64,000 nt of DNA from Microvirga sp. VF16 (GTDB taxonomy: Bacteria > Pseudomonadota > Alphaproteobacteria > Rhizobiales > Beijerinckiaceae), in the NCBI RefSeq assembly GCF_016864375.1, contig NZ_CP069354.1, positions 5,353,501 through 5,417,500 on the forward strand, read 5' to 3'. Positions within the stretch are counted from its first letter, which is position 1. Each line of letters starts with the position of its first letter. The notes under the pieces were generated by a model. The model had not been told where the DNA came from. It was given only the letters and a program-made list of their open reading frames with translations, and ran no database searches. This document shows, piece by piece, positions 36,754 to 45,592 of this stretch. The translations under genes were made by a program, and so were the position numbers.

Positions 36754-37701
36754 TTACAACGCTTTTGCCAGCGAGCGCCACACCAGCATCGCCGCAGCCA
36801 GATCCTCCAGCGCTGCGCCGACCGATTTGAAGGCGGTGATCGCCTCCGGATCGCGGCTTGGCGGGTTCTGGCAGAGTTCGGTGAGCGTGCCGCGGATATG
36901 GCTTTCGGTAATTGCGCCGCTCTGGAGCGACACGGCCACGTCGCCGCCCTCAACCTTGGCAGCCGGCGTGTCGATATAAACTTGAGCCCGCCGCAAAGCT
37001 TCGTCGTCCGCCTCGCGCATCTTCAGATTGAAGGCGCCGACGAGGTCGAGATGCGCCCCTGGCTTCAGCCAGGCTCCCTGGACAATGGGTGCAGTCGAGA
37101 GCGTCGCGCAGGAGACGAGATCGGCCTCACGCACCGCCGCCTCTAGATCCGTCACAGCAGTGACGGGCAGCCCCTCGCGTGCAAGCTCGGCTGCGAGTTT
37201 CTCGGCCTTCTCGCCATTGTGGTTCCAGAGCGCCACTTCGCGGATCGGCCGCTGGCTCATATGGGCGCGGATGAGGAACGGCGCGAGCGCGCCTGATCCC
37301 ACCATCACCATGCGGCTTGCATCCTCGCGTGCCAGATATCGCGCGGCGAGCGCGGACGCGGAGGCGGTGCGCCAGACGGTGAGGCGCGTGCCGTCGAGAA
37401 CCGAGATGGGCGCGCCCGTGGCGCCGTCCATCAGCAGATAGGAGCCCATCACGCTGGGCAGGCTTCTCGTGCCGTTCTCGGGAAAGACGGTGACGATCTT
37501 CACGCCGAGAAACCCATCCTGCATCGCAGGCCCCGTCCAGGACGGCATGAGCAGGAGTGTGCCATGGGCGCCCGGACGTTCGATCTCGTGGTGATGGCGC
37601 ACCGGCGTGACCATGTCGCCGCGAAAGGCCTCGGCCAGGGCATCGATCAGGGCCGGAAAGGTGAGAACCCGATCGATCTCGGCAGATGTCACGACGCGCA
37701 T
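36754..37701 (-). CDS. Ornithine cyclodeaminase / mu-crystallin family dehydrogenase
   Basis: NAD(P)-dependent enzyme of 315 aa. The N-terminal half has GTLLLMPSW and LGVKIVTVFPEN (substrate Lys), and VLDGTRLTVWRTASASALAA (the Arg region). The Rossmann half has VMVGSGALAPFLIRAH. Such proteins act as ornithine cyclodeaminase, 1-pyrroline-2-carboxylate reductase or alanine dehydrogenase; I cannot choose. Its position 10 nt upstream of trpF, on the same strand, is unusual for a tryptophan cluster. Confidence 0.85.
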   Translation of the reverse strand: MRVVTSAEIDRVLTFPALIDALAEAFRGDMVTPVRHHHEIERPGAHGTLLLMPSWTGPAMQDGFLGVKIVTVFPENGTRSLPSVMGSYLLMDGATGAPISVLDGTRLTVWRTASASALAARYLAREDASRMVMVGSGALAPFLIRAHMSQRPIREVALWNHNGEKAEKLAAELAREGLPVTAVTDLEAAVREADLVSCATLSTAPIVQGAWLKPGAHLDLVGAFNLKMREADDEALRRAQVYIDTPAAKVEGGDVAVSLQSGAITESHIRGTLTELCQNPPSRDPEAITAFKSVGAALEDLAAAMLVWRSLAKAL

Positions 37702-37710
37702 GGGAGGATC

Positions 37711-38073
37711 TTAGAAGCTACGAGCCTGGGAAGAGGGAACGGTGGCCGGCAGGGTGGTCGTGGCCGGAGCGCTCTGTGTCTTCAAGCGCTCGGTCTCATA
37801 GCGCAGCTGCCGCGCTTCGCGGCGAGACTGGCGGCCGGCCCGGCGGTTCTTGCCTTGCGCAAGCCAGCTCGCCACGCCGCCGATCACCACGCCGAGCATG
37901 ACGGCGGCAAAGATCACCGCGAACAGCGGCAGCTGAGTCGCGAATTCCGGCGCGTCCTGCGAGAACGGATCCAGCGACAGGGTCACCGGCGCGCGGTTCG
38001 CGACCGCGAGCAGAACGACCAGGATGGCAATCGGCAGGAGAATGAGCGCCTTCAGAAAGCGAATCACGAGCAC
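37711..38073 (-). CDS. LapA-domain (DUF1049) membrane protein
   Basis: Small inner-membrane protein of 120 aa with two hydrophobic helices (about 7-27 and 47-70), joined by the family pattern ANRAPVTLSLDPFS. A basic, Arg-rich cytoplasmic tail follows (GKNRRAGRQSRREARQ). In E. coli LapA works with LapB in lipopolysaccharide assembly control, and there too it is near an ihfB-like locus; no lapB is next to this copy. The downstream gene begins 10 nt away. Confidence 0.82.
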   Translation of the reverse strand: MLVIRFLKALILLPIAILVVLLAVANRAPVTLSLDPFSQDAPEFATQLPLFAVIFAAVMLGVVIGGVASWLAQGKNRRAGRQSRREARQLRYETERLKTQSAPATTTLPATVPSSQARSF

Positions 38074-38095
38074 CTCTCAAGAATGACTTCAAGGA

Positions 38096-38410
38096 TCACT
38101 GCGCAGCCGCGGCCTTGAGTACCTTCGGAGCCGGAGCATTGAGCCGCTGCCGCATTTCCTTGCCCGTCTTGAAGACGGGAACAACCTTTTCGGAGATGGA
38201 AACGGATGCACCCGTGCGCGGGTTGCGGCCCGTGCGGGCATCCCGCTTCTTCACCGAGAACGCGCCGAAGCCGCGCAGCTCGACCCGGTCGCCCCTGGCG
38301 AGGGCGTCGGCAATGGTATCGAGGATCGCATTCACGATCTTCTCCACATCGCGCTGGTAGAGATGCGGGTTCTGCTCGGCAATCTTGAGCACCAGTTCGG
38401 ATTTGATCAT
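38096..38410 (-). CDS. ihfB: Integration host factor subunit beta
   Basis: DNA-bending HU-family protein of 104 aa, partner of IhfA. Recognisable are [34 protein letters not shown] and the DNA-binding arm [14 protein letters not shown] with Pro at the intercalating position. A short Ala/Pro-rich tail extends beyond the E. coli length. The rpsA-sppA-ihfB-lapA order on one strand suggests a cotranscribed group. Confidence 0.93.
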   Translation of the reverse strand: MIKSELVLKIAEQNPHLYQRDVEKIVNAILDTIADALARGDRVELRGFGAFSVKKRDARTGRNPRTGASVSISEKVVPVFKTGKEMRQRLNAPAPKVLKAAAAQ

Positions 38411-38436
38411 AGGGCGGCTATATCTTTGACGTTGCT

Positions 38437-39402
38437 TTATTTTTCCGAAGGTTGCCAGACAGCCAGGAGGCCGTCAAGTTGTGCAATCTCAGCATGAGCC
38501 GATGTCCGGCGCAGGGCCTCGGCGACCCGCTCGAAACCGAAGAAATCGGCCAATGTCGCGCTCATGGCGAAGATCGATAGATCGCGGTCGCTGCTCGGCT
38601 TCCAGTCACGAATCGGCAGATCCTTGGCCACGCCCTTCGTCTGCTCCAGCCAGGCGACCGCATCGCGCTCGCCGCCGATCTTGTCGACGAGCTTCATGGG
38701 CACGCCCTGACGGCCGCTGAAGACTTGGCCGGTGGAGGCGGCGGCGAGTTCGCCCTCGTTGAGACGACGGCGGTCGCGCACCAGGGCCTTGAACCAGTCA
38801 AAGGTGTCGTTGACCACCGCCTGCATGGCGGCACGCGCCTCCGGCGATGTCGGTTTGAAGGGGCTCGGCTCCGCCTTGAGCGGCGAGGACTTCACCTCCT
38901 CCAGCTTCACGCCGACCTGGCCCATGAGGCCCGAGAGATCCGGATACTGGAAGAGCACGCCGATGGAACCGACGATGGAAGTCTCGCGGGCAACGATGTA
39001 GTCCGTCGCAATCGCCGTGATGTAGCCGCCGGATGCTGCCGTGCCGTCGACGAAGGTCACCACGGGCTTCTTCTCGCTAAGCCTGCGGATATTGCGGTAG
39101 ATCTCTTCCGATCCCGTCGTGGTGCCGCCGGGGCTGTTGATGGAAATCACGACGCCGGAGACCGCGCTCGAATCGCCGACCCGCCGCATCAGGTCGGCGA
39201 GGCGCTGGTTGCCGGTGATCAGGCCGTCGATGGAGATGCGCGCAATCTGGTTCTGGAGCGCGCCATAGCCCGCCCGGTCCGCGGCGGCATAGCCGAGAGC
39301 GGCGACGGCGGCGATGAGGCCGGAGAATCCCGCGACGCGCCAGAAGGAGAGCTTGCGGCGCAGACGGCGGCGGTCGGCGATGGCTTCGGCATCGATGGAC
39401 AT
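38437..39402 (-). CDS. sppA: Signal peptide peptidase SppA, short form
   Basis: Membrane-bound serine protease of family S49 that degrades cleaved signal peptides. The 321 aa protein has an N-terminal anchor (about 21-40), [17 protein letters not shown], catalytic Ser in [16 protein letters not shown], and [12 protein letters not shown]. It is the single-domain 36-kDa type. I start at ATG 39402; an upstream frame would read partly into intergenic DNA. Confidence 0.92.
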   Translation of the reverse strand: MSIDAEAIADRRRLRRKLSFWRVAGFSGLIAAVAALGYAAADRAGYGALQNQIARISIDGLITGNQRLADLMRRVGDSSAVSGVVISINSPGGTTTGSEEIYRNIRRLSEKKPVVTFVDGTAASGGYITAIATDYIVARETSIVGSIGVLFQYPDLSGLMGQVGVKLEEVKSSPLKAEPSPFKPTSPEARAAMQAVVNDTFDWFKALVRDRRRLNEGELAAASTGQVFSGRQGVPMKLVDKIGGERDAVAWLEQTKGVAKDLPIRDWKPSSDRDLSIFAMSATLADFFGFERVAEALRRTSAHAEIAQLDGLLAVWQPSEK

Positions 39403-39477
39403 CGATTCGTCTCTTGCTGGTTCCAAGTCGGATGCGAGGCTGAGCCTCACGAGGGCCGCACCCTAGAGCGGTTTGAT

Positions 39478-39524
39478 CGCATTTTCCAGGTGGCGAAGCT
39501 GAATCCGCAGCAGCTGAAAATGCG
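39478..39524. repeat. Intergenic hairpin, family A, between rpsA and sppA
   Basis: CGCATTTTC and GAAAATGCG arms around GTGGCGAAGCTGAATCCGC, a diverged member of the family. Confidence 0.6.
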
Positions 39525-39600
39525 TCCACGCGCAAGCAGATAGGGCAGCACGCGAGCCAGCCAACAAAAAACCCGCACGATGGCTCGCGCAGGTTGTCGA

Positions 39601-39633
39601 AACAAAAATCCCCGGGCTGTTGAGCCCGGGGAT
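39601..39633 (-). terminator. Rho-independent terminator of rpsA
   Basis: Perfect 11-bp stem ATCCCCGGGCT / AGCCCGGGGAT with a 4-nt loop; on the minus strand it is followed by TTTTTGTTT. It lies 29 nt after the rpsA stop, so sppA may depend on readthrough or its own promoter. Confidence 0.92.
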
Positions 39634-39661
39634 CCATCGAACTCTGAAATTCAGAGCCCGA

Positions 39662-41359
39662 TTACTTCTTGTCCTTGGCCTTCAGAGCAGCGCCGAGGAT
39701 GTCGCCGAGCGACGCACCCGAATCGGTCGAGCCGTACTGAGCCATGGCCTCCTTCTCCTCAGCGACCTCGAGGGCCTTGATGGAGACGGTGACGCGACGG
39801 GCCTTGCGGTCGAACTGCGTGACGCGGGCATCGAGCTTCTCGCCGGCGGCGAAGCGCTCGGGGCGCTGGTCGGCGCGGTCACGAGCGAGCTCGTTGCGCT
39901 TGATGAAGGTGGTGAGGTCGGTGTCGACGATCTTCACCTCCAGGCCGCCGTCCTTCACCTCGAGAACCTCGCAGGTGACGATCTGGCCCTTCTTGATCTC
40001 GCCGGCTTCGGCGAAGGGATCGCCCGCAAGCTGCTTGATGCCGAGCGAGATGCGCTCCTTCTCGACGTCCACGTCGAGAACCTGAGCGCGGACGATGTCG
40101 CCCTTCTTGAAGTCGTCGATGACCTGCTCGCCCGGACGGTTCCAGTCGAGGTCCGAGAGATGGACCATGCCGTCGACGTCGTTCTCGAGACCGATGAACA
40201 GACCGAACTCGGTCTTGTTCTTGACCTCGCCTTCGACCTCGGTGCCGACAGGATGCTTCTCGGCGAAGGCCTCCCACGGGTTCTGAAGCGTCTGCTTCAG
40301 GCCGAGCGAGATGCGGCGCTTCACCTGATCGACCTCGAGGATCACGACCTCAACCTCCTGCGAGGTGGAGATGATCTTGCCGGGGTGGACGTTCTTCTTC
40401 GTCCAGGACATCTCGGAGACGTGGATCAGGCCTTCGATGCCGGGCTCGAGCTCGACGAACGCACCGTAATCGGTGATGTTCGTGACGCGGCCCTTCAGCT
40501 TCGCCTGGACCGGGTAGCGGGCGGCGATGCCTTCCCACGGATCGGCCAGCAGCTGCTTGATGCCTAGCGAGATGCGGTGCGTCTCGTGGTTGATCTTGAT
40601 GATCTTCACCTTCACCGTCTGGCCGATGGTTACGACCTCGGACGGATGGTTGACGCGGCGCCATGCCATGTCGGTGACGTGCAGCAGACCGTCGATGCCG
40701 CCGAGGTCAACGAACGCACCGTACTCGGTGATGTTCTTGACCACGCCGTCGATGACCTGACCCTCTTCGAGGTTCGCCACGAGCTCGGAACGCTGCTCGG
40801 CGCGGCTCTCTTCGAGAACCGTACGGCGCGACACAACGATGTTGCCGCGGCGGCGGTCCATTTTGAGGATCTGGAACGGCTGAGCCACGCCCATGAGCGG
40901 GGTGACGTCGCGGACCGGGCGGATGTCGACCTGGGAGCGGGGCAGGAACGCCACGGCGCCGTCGAGGTCGACCGTGTAGCCGCCCTTCACCTGGTTGAAG
41001 ATCGTGCCGTTGACGCGCTCCTGGGCCTCGAAGGCCTTCTCGAGCTTCACCCACGACTCTTCGCGGCGGGCCTTGTCACGGGAGATGACGGCCTCGCCCA
41101 GCGCATTCTCGATGCGCTCGACATAGACCTCGACCTCGTCACCGACGACAACCGTCTGGTCGCGGTTCGGGCCGGCAAATTCTTTCAGAGCGACGCGACC
41201 TTCGGTCTTGGCGCCGATATCGATGACCGCGACATCCTTTTCGATCGCGACCACCTTGCCCTTCACGACCGAGCCTTCGCTGATCTCGTTCGTGCGGAAG
41301 GATTCTTCGAGCAGGGCCGCGAAATCTTCACGGCTCGGCTGTTGCAAAGCTGCAGACAT
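39662..41359 (-). CDS. rpsA: 30S ribosomal protein S1
   Basis: Largest small-subunit protein, unfolds mRNA during initiation. The 565 aa chain has six S1/OB-fold repeats, each with a VxGxVxxITxYGAFVxL-type core, for example DGVVKNITEYGAFVDLGG and KGRVTNITDYGAFVELEPG. The C-terminal repeat ends with VSIKALEVAEEKEAMAQYG. AGGAGAA precedes ATG 41359. The leader upstream is strongly structured (see separate entry). The cmk gene usually next to rpsA is not here. Confidence 0.97.
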   Translation of the reverse strand: MSAALQQPSREDFAALLEESFRTNEISEGSVVKGKVVAIEKDVAVIDIGAKTEGRVALKEFAGPNRDQTVVVGDEVEVYVERIENALGEAVISRDKARREESWVKLEKAFEAQERVNGTIFNQVKGGYTVDLDGAVAFLPRSQVDIRPVRDVTPLMGVAQPFQILKMDRRRGNIVVSRRTVLEESRAEQRSELVANLEEGQVIDGVVKNITEYGAFVDLGGIDGLLHVTDMAWRRVNHPSEVVTIGQTVKVKIIKINHETHRISLGIKQLLADPWEGIAARYPVQAKLKGRVTNITDYGAFVELEPGIEGLIHVSEMSWTKKNVHPGKIISTSQEVEVVILEVDQVKRRISLGLKQTLQNPWEAFAEKHPVGTEVEGEVKNKTEFGLFIGLENDVDGMVHLSDLDWNRPGEQVIDDFKKGDIVRAQVLDVDVEKERISLGIKQLAGDPFAEAGEIKKGQIVTCEVLEVKDGGLEVKIVDTDLTTFIKRNELARDRADQRPERFAAGEKLDARVTQFDRKARRVTVSIKALEVAEEKEAMAQYGSTDSGASLGDILGAALKAKDKK

Positions 41360-41374
41360 TAAGTTCTCCTGAAT

Positions 41375-41461
41375 GGCCCTCGTTTAAAGGGGCAACGCCG
41401 GCGGCTCGTGTTAACGGGCCGTTTCCAGCCGCCGCTGCCTGAGGACGCCCCTTTAAGGGCC
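41375..41461 (-). promoter_or_regulatory. rpsA: Structured 5' leader of rpsA mRNA
   Basis: Read as mRNA, GGCCCT and TTAAAGGGGC on the 5' side pair with GCCCCTTTAA and AGGGCC on the 3' side, with an ACG bulge. Inside, GCGGCGGCT pairs with AGCCGCC. The stem ends 5 nt before the AGGAGAA ribosome site, so it is well placed to control S1 synthesis. E. coli S1 represses its own mRNA; whether this helix does the same is inference. The rest of the 334-nt gap 41360-41693 holds no gene that I can see. Confidence 0.65.
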
Positions 41462-41693
41462 ATGTCCAAGGCATGCCGCTCTTTGAGCGGGCCGGCGTAT
41501 CATCGACGGATGGAAACGCTTATTCCTCAGGACCTTGGCGGAACACCGCAAGGGCGCGTGATACGCACCCTTACACAACGCTGACCGTCAATGTCCTGTA
41601 GGATGGGGGTTCTAATATCCCAAGTGGGCCCAGATCACAAGGCTTTCAAGGATTTGGGCCCATCCTGCAGAAATGGGGCCCCGGCCCGATCGC

Positions 41694-42914
41694 TCAGGCG
41701 GGAGCCGCCCCTTGTGTGTTCACGTAGACCGCATAGAGCGACTGGCTCGCCGCCATGAACAGACGGTTCCGCTTGGGGCCGCCGAAGCAGATGTTGCCGC
41801 AGACCTCGGGCAGACGAATGCGTCCGATGAGCTTGCCCTCCGGCGTCCAGACGATCACGCCGCTATAACCCACCGACCGCCCGGCATTGCTCGATGCCCA
41901 CAGATTACCGTCCACGTCGCAGCGTACGCCGTCCGGCCCGCATTTCACTCCGTCGATCATGCAGTCCGTGAACACCCTGCGGTTGGAAAGCCTGTTGTCG
42001 GTGCCGACATCGAAGACGTGAATGTCCCCCTTGCCGCCGGGGCCCGTGTCGCCGGGACCCTTGCCCGTGCTCGTGACATAGAGCCTCCGATAGTCCGGCG
42101 AGAAGCACAGGCCGTTGGGATCGGGAACCTGGTCCTCCGGCACCACGAGGTCGACGCGACCGCTCGGATCGATGCGATAGCAATTCGTCGGCAGCTCTCT
42201 CCGGGCCGTACCGATCCCGGGGGGCTGGCCGAGCCTCGGATTGAGCCGCCCGCCCGCGTTGCTCGGCCCGCCCTGAACGTCGGGTGCGCCCTCGTAGAGC
42301 TGCCCTCCGTAAGGCGGATCGGTGAACCAGTAGCTGCCATCGGGATGGGCCACCACATCATTCGGCGAGTTGAGAGGTTTGCCCTCGAAGGAACTTGCAA
42401 GCACCGTGACCGAGCCGTCGAGCTCGTAGCGGACCACGCGGCGGGTGAGATGCTCGCAGGAGAGCTGACGCCCCTGGAAGTCGAAGCTGTTGCCGTTGCT
42501 GTTGTTCGATGGCGTGCGGAACACCGTCACACGGCCATCGTCCTCGAGCCAGCGCAGCTGCCGGTTGTTCGGAATGTCGCTCCAGACGAGATAGCGTCCC
42601 TGGGCGTTCCAAGCCGGTCCCTCGGACCAGAGCGCTCCGGTCCAGAGACGGGTGATGGCGCTGTTCGGCTGGGCATATTGGTTGAAGAGCGGATCGATCG
42701 TGAGAACGTCCGGGTCGGTGAAATAGGTGGTGGGTGCCCCTCTGGGGCTGAAGTCGCGCGGAGGGCTTGTCACGGTGCTGGGGGGCTGGGCGGGAGCCTG
42801 AGCCAGGGCGCTGCCGGAGCCCACCGCAATGGCCCCTACACCCATGACCTTGATGAGGCTGCGTCTGGACAGGATATCAAGATTCTCGACCGGCGAATGT
42901 CGCTGCGAAGTCAT
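41694..42914 (-). CDS. Tat-exported SMP-30/gluconolactonase/LRE family protein
   Basis: Six-bladed beta-propeller lactonase-like protein, 406 aa. The N-terminus carries a twin-arginine signal (LSRRSLIKVMGVGAIAVG) ending at ALAQA, so a folded periplasmic enzyme is expected. Propeller features include WSEGPAWNAQGRYLVWSDIP, PNDVVAHPDGSYWFTDPPYG and DPNGLCFSPDYRRLYVTSTG, which include the metal-binding Glu, Asn and Asp typical of gluconolactonases. GGGAGGT precedes ATG 42914. The substrate is probably a sugar lactone, but no partner dehydrogenase adjoins. Confidence 0.87.
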   Translation of the reverse strand: MTSQRHSPVENLDILSRRSLIKVMGVGAIAVGSGSALAQAPAQPPSTVTSPPRDFSPRGAPTTYFTDPDVLTIDPLFNQYAQPNSAITRLWTGALWSEGPAWNAQGRYLVWSDIPNNRQLRWLEDDGRVTVFRTPSNNSNGNSFDFQGRQLSCEHLTRRVVRYELDGSVTVLASSFEGKPLNSPNDVVAHPDGSYWFTDPPYGGQLYEGAPDVQGGPSNAGGRLNPRLGQPPGIGTARRELPTNCYRIDPSGRVDLVVPEDQVPDPNGLCFSPDYRRLYVTSTGKGPGDTGPGGKGDIHVFDVGTDNRLSNRRVFTDCMIDGVKCGPDGVRCDVDGNLWASSNAGRSVGYSGVIVWTPEGKLIGRIRLPEVCGNICFGGPKRNRLFMAASQSLYAVYVNTQGAAPA

Positions 42915-43110
42915 GGACACCTCCCTGTTTCGGCGCCTTTGGGACCCGCTTGTCGGCCGACTGCGAGCCGCGCTTAAGGGGTAGAATCCCATATTTCAGC
43001 GTAGCTGGAACTGTTCTTTCGAGGAATTGAATCTAGGGCTGGCTCGCGAGGATTACCCTCTCGTGTCACCTCGCGCGATGACTGCCGTAAAAGCCTATGG
43101 CCAAAAGACA

Positions 43111-43141
43111 TTCACCCCCGCTTCTGGGAAGCGGGGGTGAA
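43111..43141 (-). terminator. Strong hairpin after the MHS transporter gene
   Basis: Perfect 14-bp arms TTCACCCCCGCTTC and GAAGCGGGGGTGAA around TGG. On the minus strand the sequence after the stem is TGTCTTTT, consistent with termination of the transporter gene ending at 43177. Confidence 0.8.
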
Positions 43142-43176
43142 AAGAATCGATCAATGTCAGTGGAGTCTGCCGTTCA

Positions 43177-44472
43177 TCAGTCCTCGTGAATGAGGCTGTG
43201 CTCGCGAGTGTCCTTCATCCGCAAATAGACGATCAGCGACAGGCCGACCATGCCGGTCACGTACCAGAAGAACCCGTATTCGATGCCGGCCTGCTTGAAC
43301 CACAAAGCCACGTATTCGGCGGTGCCGCCGAAGACCGTGTTGGCGATGGCGTAGGGCAAAGCAACGCCGAGCGCCCGGATATGGGCCGGGAACATCTCCG
43401 CCTTCACCACTGCGTTGATCGAGGTGTAGCCGGTGACGATCACGAGCGCCGCGAGGCACAGTGCGAAGGCCATGTACGGGTCCTTCGTGCCGGCGAGCGT
43501 CGAGAAGATCAGATAGGTGAACAGCACGCCGAGGATGCCGAAGCCGACCATCAGCGGCTTGCGGCCGATCTTGTCCGACAGGGCGCCGGCCGCGGGCTGG
43601 AGCACCATGAAGATGAAGAGCGCCGCCGCCGTGATCTGGCTCGCTGACTCGCGGGAGAAGCCCGAGGTGTTGACCAGGAACTTCTGCAGGTAGGTGGTGT
43701 AGGCATAGAAGGCGAGCGTGCCGCCGGCGGTGAGCGCAATCACCGTGAAGGCCTGGCGCGGATATTTGGTGAAGAGAGCGAAGCCGCTGGAGCGCGGCGC
43801 CGCCGTCTCTTTCGCGTTCTTGAAGGATTCCGTCTCGGCGAGGCCGCGGCGGAGATAGAACACGATCACGGCGAGCACACCGCCGATGGCGAACGGGATG
43901 CGCCAGCCCCAGGCTTCGAGATTCTGCTCCGACATGACCTGCTGCAGGATCAGCAGCACGGCGAGTGCGAGAAGCTGGCCCGAGATCAGCGTCACGTACT
44001 GGAAACTGGAGAAGAAGCCGCGACGGCTCTTGCCCGCCATCTCGCTCAAGTAGGTCGCGCTGGCGCCGTATTCGCCGCCGACGCTGATGCCCTGAAGCAG
44101 ACGCGCCAGAACCAGGACGATCGGCGCGAACACGCCGATGCTCTCATAGCCCGGCGTGACGGCGATCATCAGCGAGCCCGTGCACATCAGCGTCACCGAG
44201 AGGGTGAGGCCCGCCTTGCGGCCCTTGCGGTCGGCATAGATGCCCATGATCCAGGCGCCGATGGGGCGCATGAGGAAGCCGACGGCGAAGACGGCGGCTG
44301 CATTCAGAAGCTGGGCGGTCTGGTCGCCCTTGGGAAAGAAGATCGGTGCAAAATAGAGGGTGAAAGCGGAATAGACGTACCAATCGTACCACTCGACCAT
44401 GTTGCCGGCCGATCCGCCGAGGATCGACTTCAGGCGGCCTTTCTGGTCGGCGACGTTATTCTTCATCAACAT
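43177..44472 (-). CDS. MFS transporter, metabolite:H+ symporter (MHS/KgtP-like)
   Basis: Proton-coupled uptake of a carboxylate such as 2-oxoglutarate, inner membrane. The 431 aa protein has 12 predicted helices. MHS signatures are present: GNMVEWYDWYVYSAFTLYFA at the first helix, GIYADRKGRKAGLTLSV between helices 2 and 3, RLLQGISVGGEYGASATYL, and the WGWRIPF motif. ATG 44472 (or 44466) is taken; a longer frame would run back through the family A repeat at 44595-44705. The substrate is inferred from family only. Confidence 0.87.
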   Translation of the reverse strand: MLMKNNVADQKGRLKSILGGSAGNMVEWYDWYVYSAFTLYFAPIFFPKGDQTAQLLNAAAVFAVGFLMRPIGAWIMGIYADRKGRKAGLTLSVTLMCTGSLMIAVTPGYESIGVFAPIVLVLARLLQGISVGGEYGASATYLSEMAGKSRRGFFSSFQYVTLISGQLLALAVLLILQQVMSEQNLEAWGWRIPFAIGGVLAVIVFYLRRGLAETESFKNAKETAAPRSSGFALFTKYPRQAFTVIALTAGGTLAFYAYTTYLQKFLVNTSGFSRESASQITAAALFIFMVLQPAAGALSDKIGRKPLMVGFGILGVLFTYLIFSTLAGTKDPYMAFALCLAALVIVTGYTSINAVVKAEMFPAHIRALGVALPYAIANTVFGGTAEYVALWFKQAGIEYGFFWYVTGMVGLSLIVYLRMKDTREHSLIHED

Positions 44473-44594
44473 GATGCGACTCGTTTTCCAACGTGGGCAC
44501 ACGCCCCGAACGGAAGGAGCGCGTGGCTTTACGGAGAGGATGGAAGGATTGTCGGAAGGGGGCGGCAGCTGATGGCGTCTCGCTGCGGCCTCAG

Positions 44595-44705
44595 AGCATC
44601 GGCCCCAAAAGTGGAAGGCACTTTTGGGATCCAGCCGATGCTCCCATTCTTGAAAGCGCATCGTTAGGCGCGGAAAACCGGATCCACTTTTCCGCACGAT
44701 GCGCT
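44595..44705. repeat. Double-hairpin intergenic element, family A
   Basis: Hairpin one (44595-44642) has AGCATCGGC/GCCGATGCT and CCCAAAAGTG/CACTTTTGGG arms. Hairpin two (44655-44705) has AGCGCATCGT/ACGATGCGCT and GCGGAAAA/TTTTCCGC arms around CCGGATCCAC. This is the best-preserved full-length copy in the window. Confidence 0.85.
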
Positions 44706-44742
44706 CGATTTGCCCCCGACATAGAGGCAGCCTGTCCCGGGG

Positions 44743-45372
44743 TCAAACCGGCCAGTCCGAGCGACGGGCCTGGGCGACAGCCCAGTCGAGGGCCTGTTCG
44801 AGGCGGTCGTTGCCCCAGAACATCTCGCCATCCTCGGTGAAGAAGGTCGGCGCGCCGAAGAGGCCGCGCGACTGGACCTCGTCGCCCATCCGGCGCAGGC
44901 GCATCTTGTTGCAATCATTCTGCGCCTCGGCGAGGACGGCCTCGGCCTCGAGTCCGAGCTCCGTCAGGATCCCGGACAGGACCGCAGGGTCGGCGATGTC
45001 GCGGCACTCGCCGAACTCGGCCGTGTAGACGGCCTTCGTGAAGGCGGGGGTCCAGCCGGGCTCGACGCCGAGGAGCGCGATACGCGCCGCCAGAAGCCCA
45101 TTCTGGGGAAAAATCTTGGGCCGATAGAACGGCAACCCAAGCCGGGCGGCTTCCCGCTCCATGTCGCGCCACATGTAGCGCCCCTTGGCCGGAGAGAGCG
45201 CGAAGGGTGAGGTCTCCATCCCTTGAGCCTTGAAGACGGGCCCGAGCAGGAACGGCCGCCACAGGAGCACTACGCCGGCCTCCGCGGCCGCTTTCTCGAT
45301 GCGCATGGCGGCGAGATAGGAATAGGTCGAGGCGAATTCGTACCAGAATTCGAGGTTCGGCTGACGGATCAT
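44743..45372 (-). CDS. 2-hydroxychromene-2-carboxylate isomerase family protein (DsbA/kappa-GST fold)
   Basis: Glutathione-dependent isomerase-like protein of 209 aa. The N-terminus (LEFWYEFASTYSYLAAMRIE) keeps the Ser-containing S-YSYL active site of the HCCA isomerase group in place of CxxC. The centre has LWRPFLLGPVFKAQGM and WRDMEREAARLGLPF, and the C-terminus has RGLFGAPTFFTEDGEMFWGNDR with the cis-Pro. NahD performs this step in naphthalene degradation, but no ring-cleavage genes are nearby, so the substrate here is unknown. Confidence 0.87.
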   Translation of the reverse strand: MIRQPNLEFWYEFASTYSYLAAMRIEKAAAEAGVVLLWRPFLLGPVFKAQGMETSPFALSPAKGRYMWRDMEREAARLGLPFYRPKIFPQNGLLAARIALLGVEPGWTPAFTKAVYTAEFGECRDIADPAVLSGILTELGLEAEAVLAEAQNDCNKMRLRRMGDEVQSRGLFGAPTFFTEDGEMFWGNDRLEQALDWAVAQARRSDWPV

Positions 45373-45592
45373 GAGCGCCTTTCACTGCCAGCGATCTGGA
45401 GAAAGGAACGGGCCAGCTCCCAAAGCCGGCTTTTGCTCCATGAGGTGGCCTACCTCATTCCCTTAAGTGATGGCAGGGTCTGGTTTTCCGGGCAGGAATG
45501 CAGAGGAAGCATGCCGGCTCAATAAATGCCCGTTGCACTGACCAAGCTTCCGTTTTAAGTCGCGATCACCCTTATCAACGGAACCCTTTGCT

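Noticed and set aside
41630-41690. Two TGGGCCCA palindromes after the SMP-30 gene considered as an operator
   Set aside because: Short GC-rich palindromes are frequent by chance in this base composition and lack promoter context.
44743-45372. HCCA isomerase taken as evidence of naphthalene degradation
   Set aside because: No dioxygenase, ring-cleavage or aldolase genes are nearby; the family is broad.
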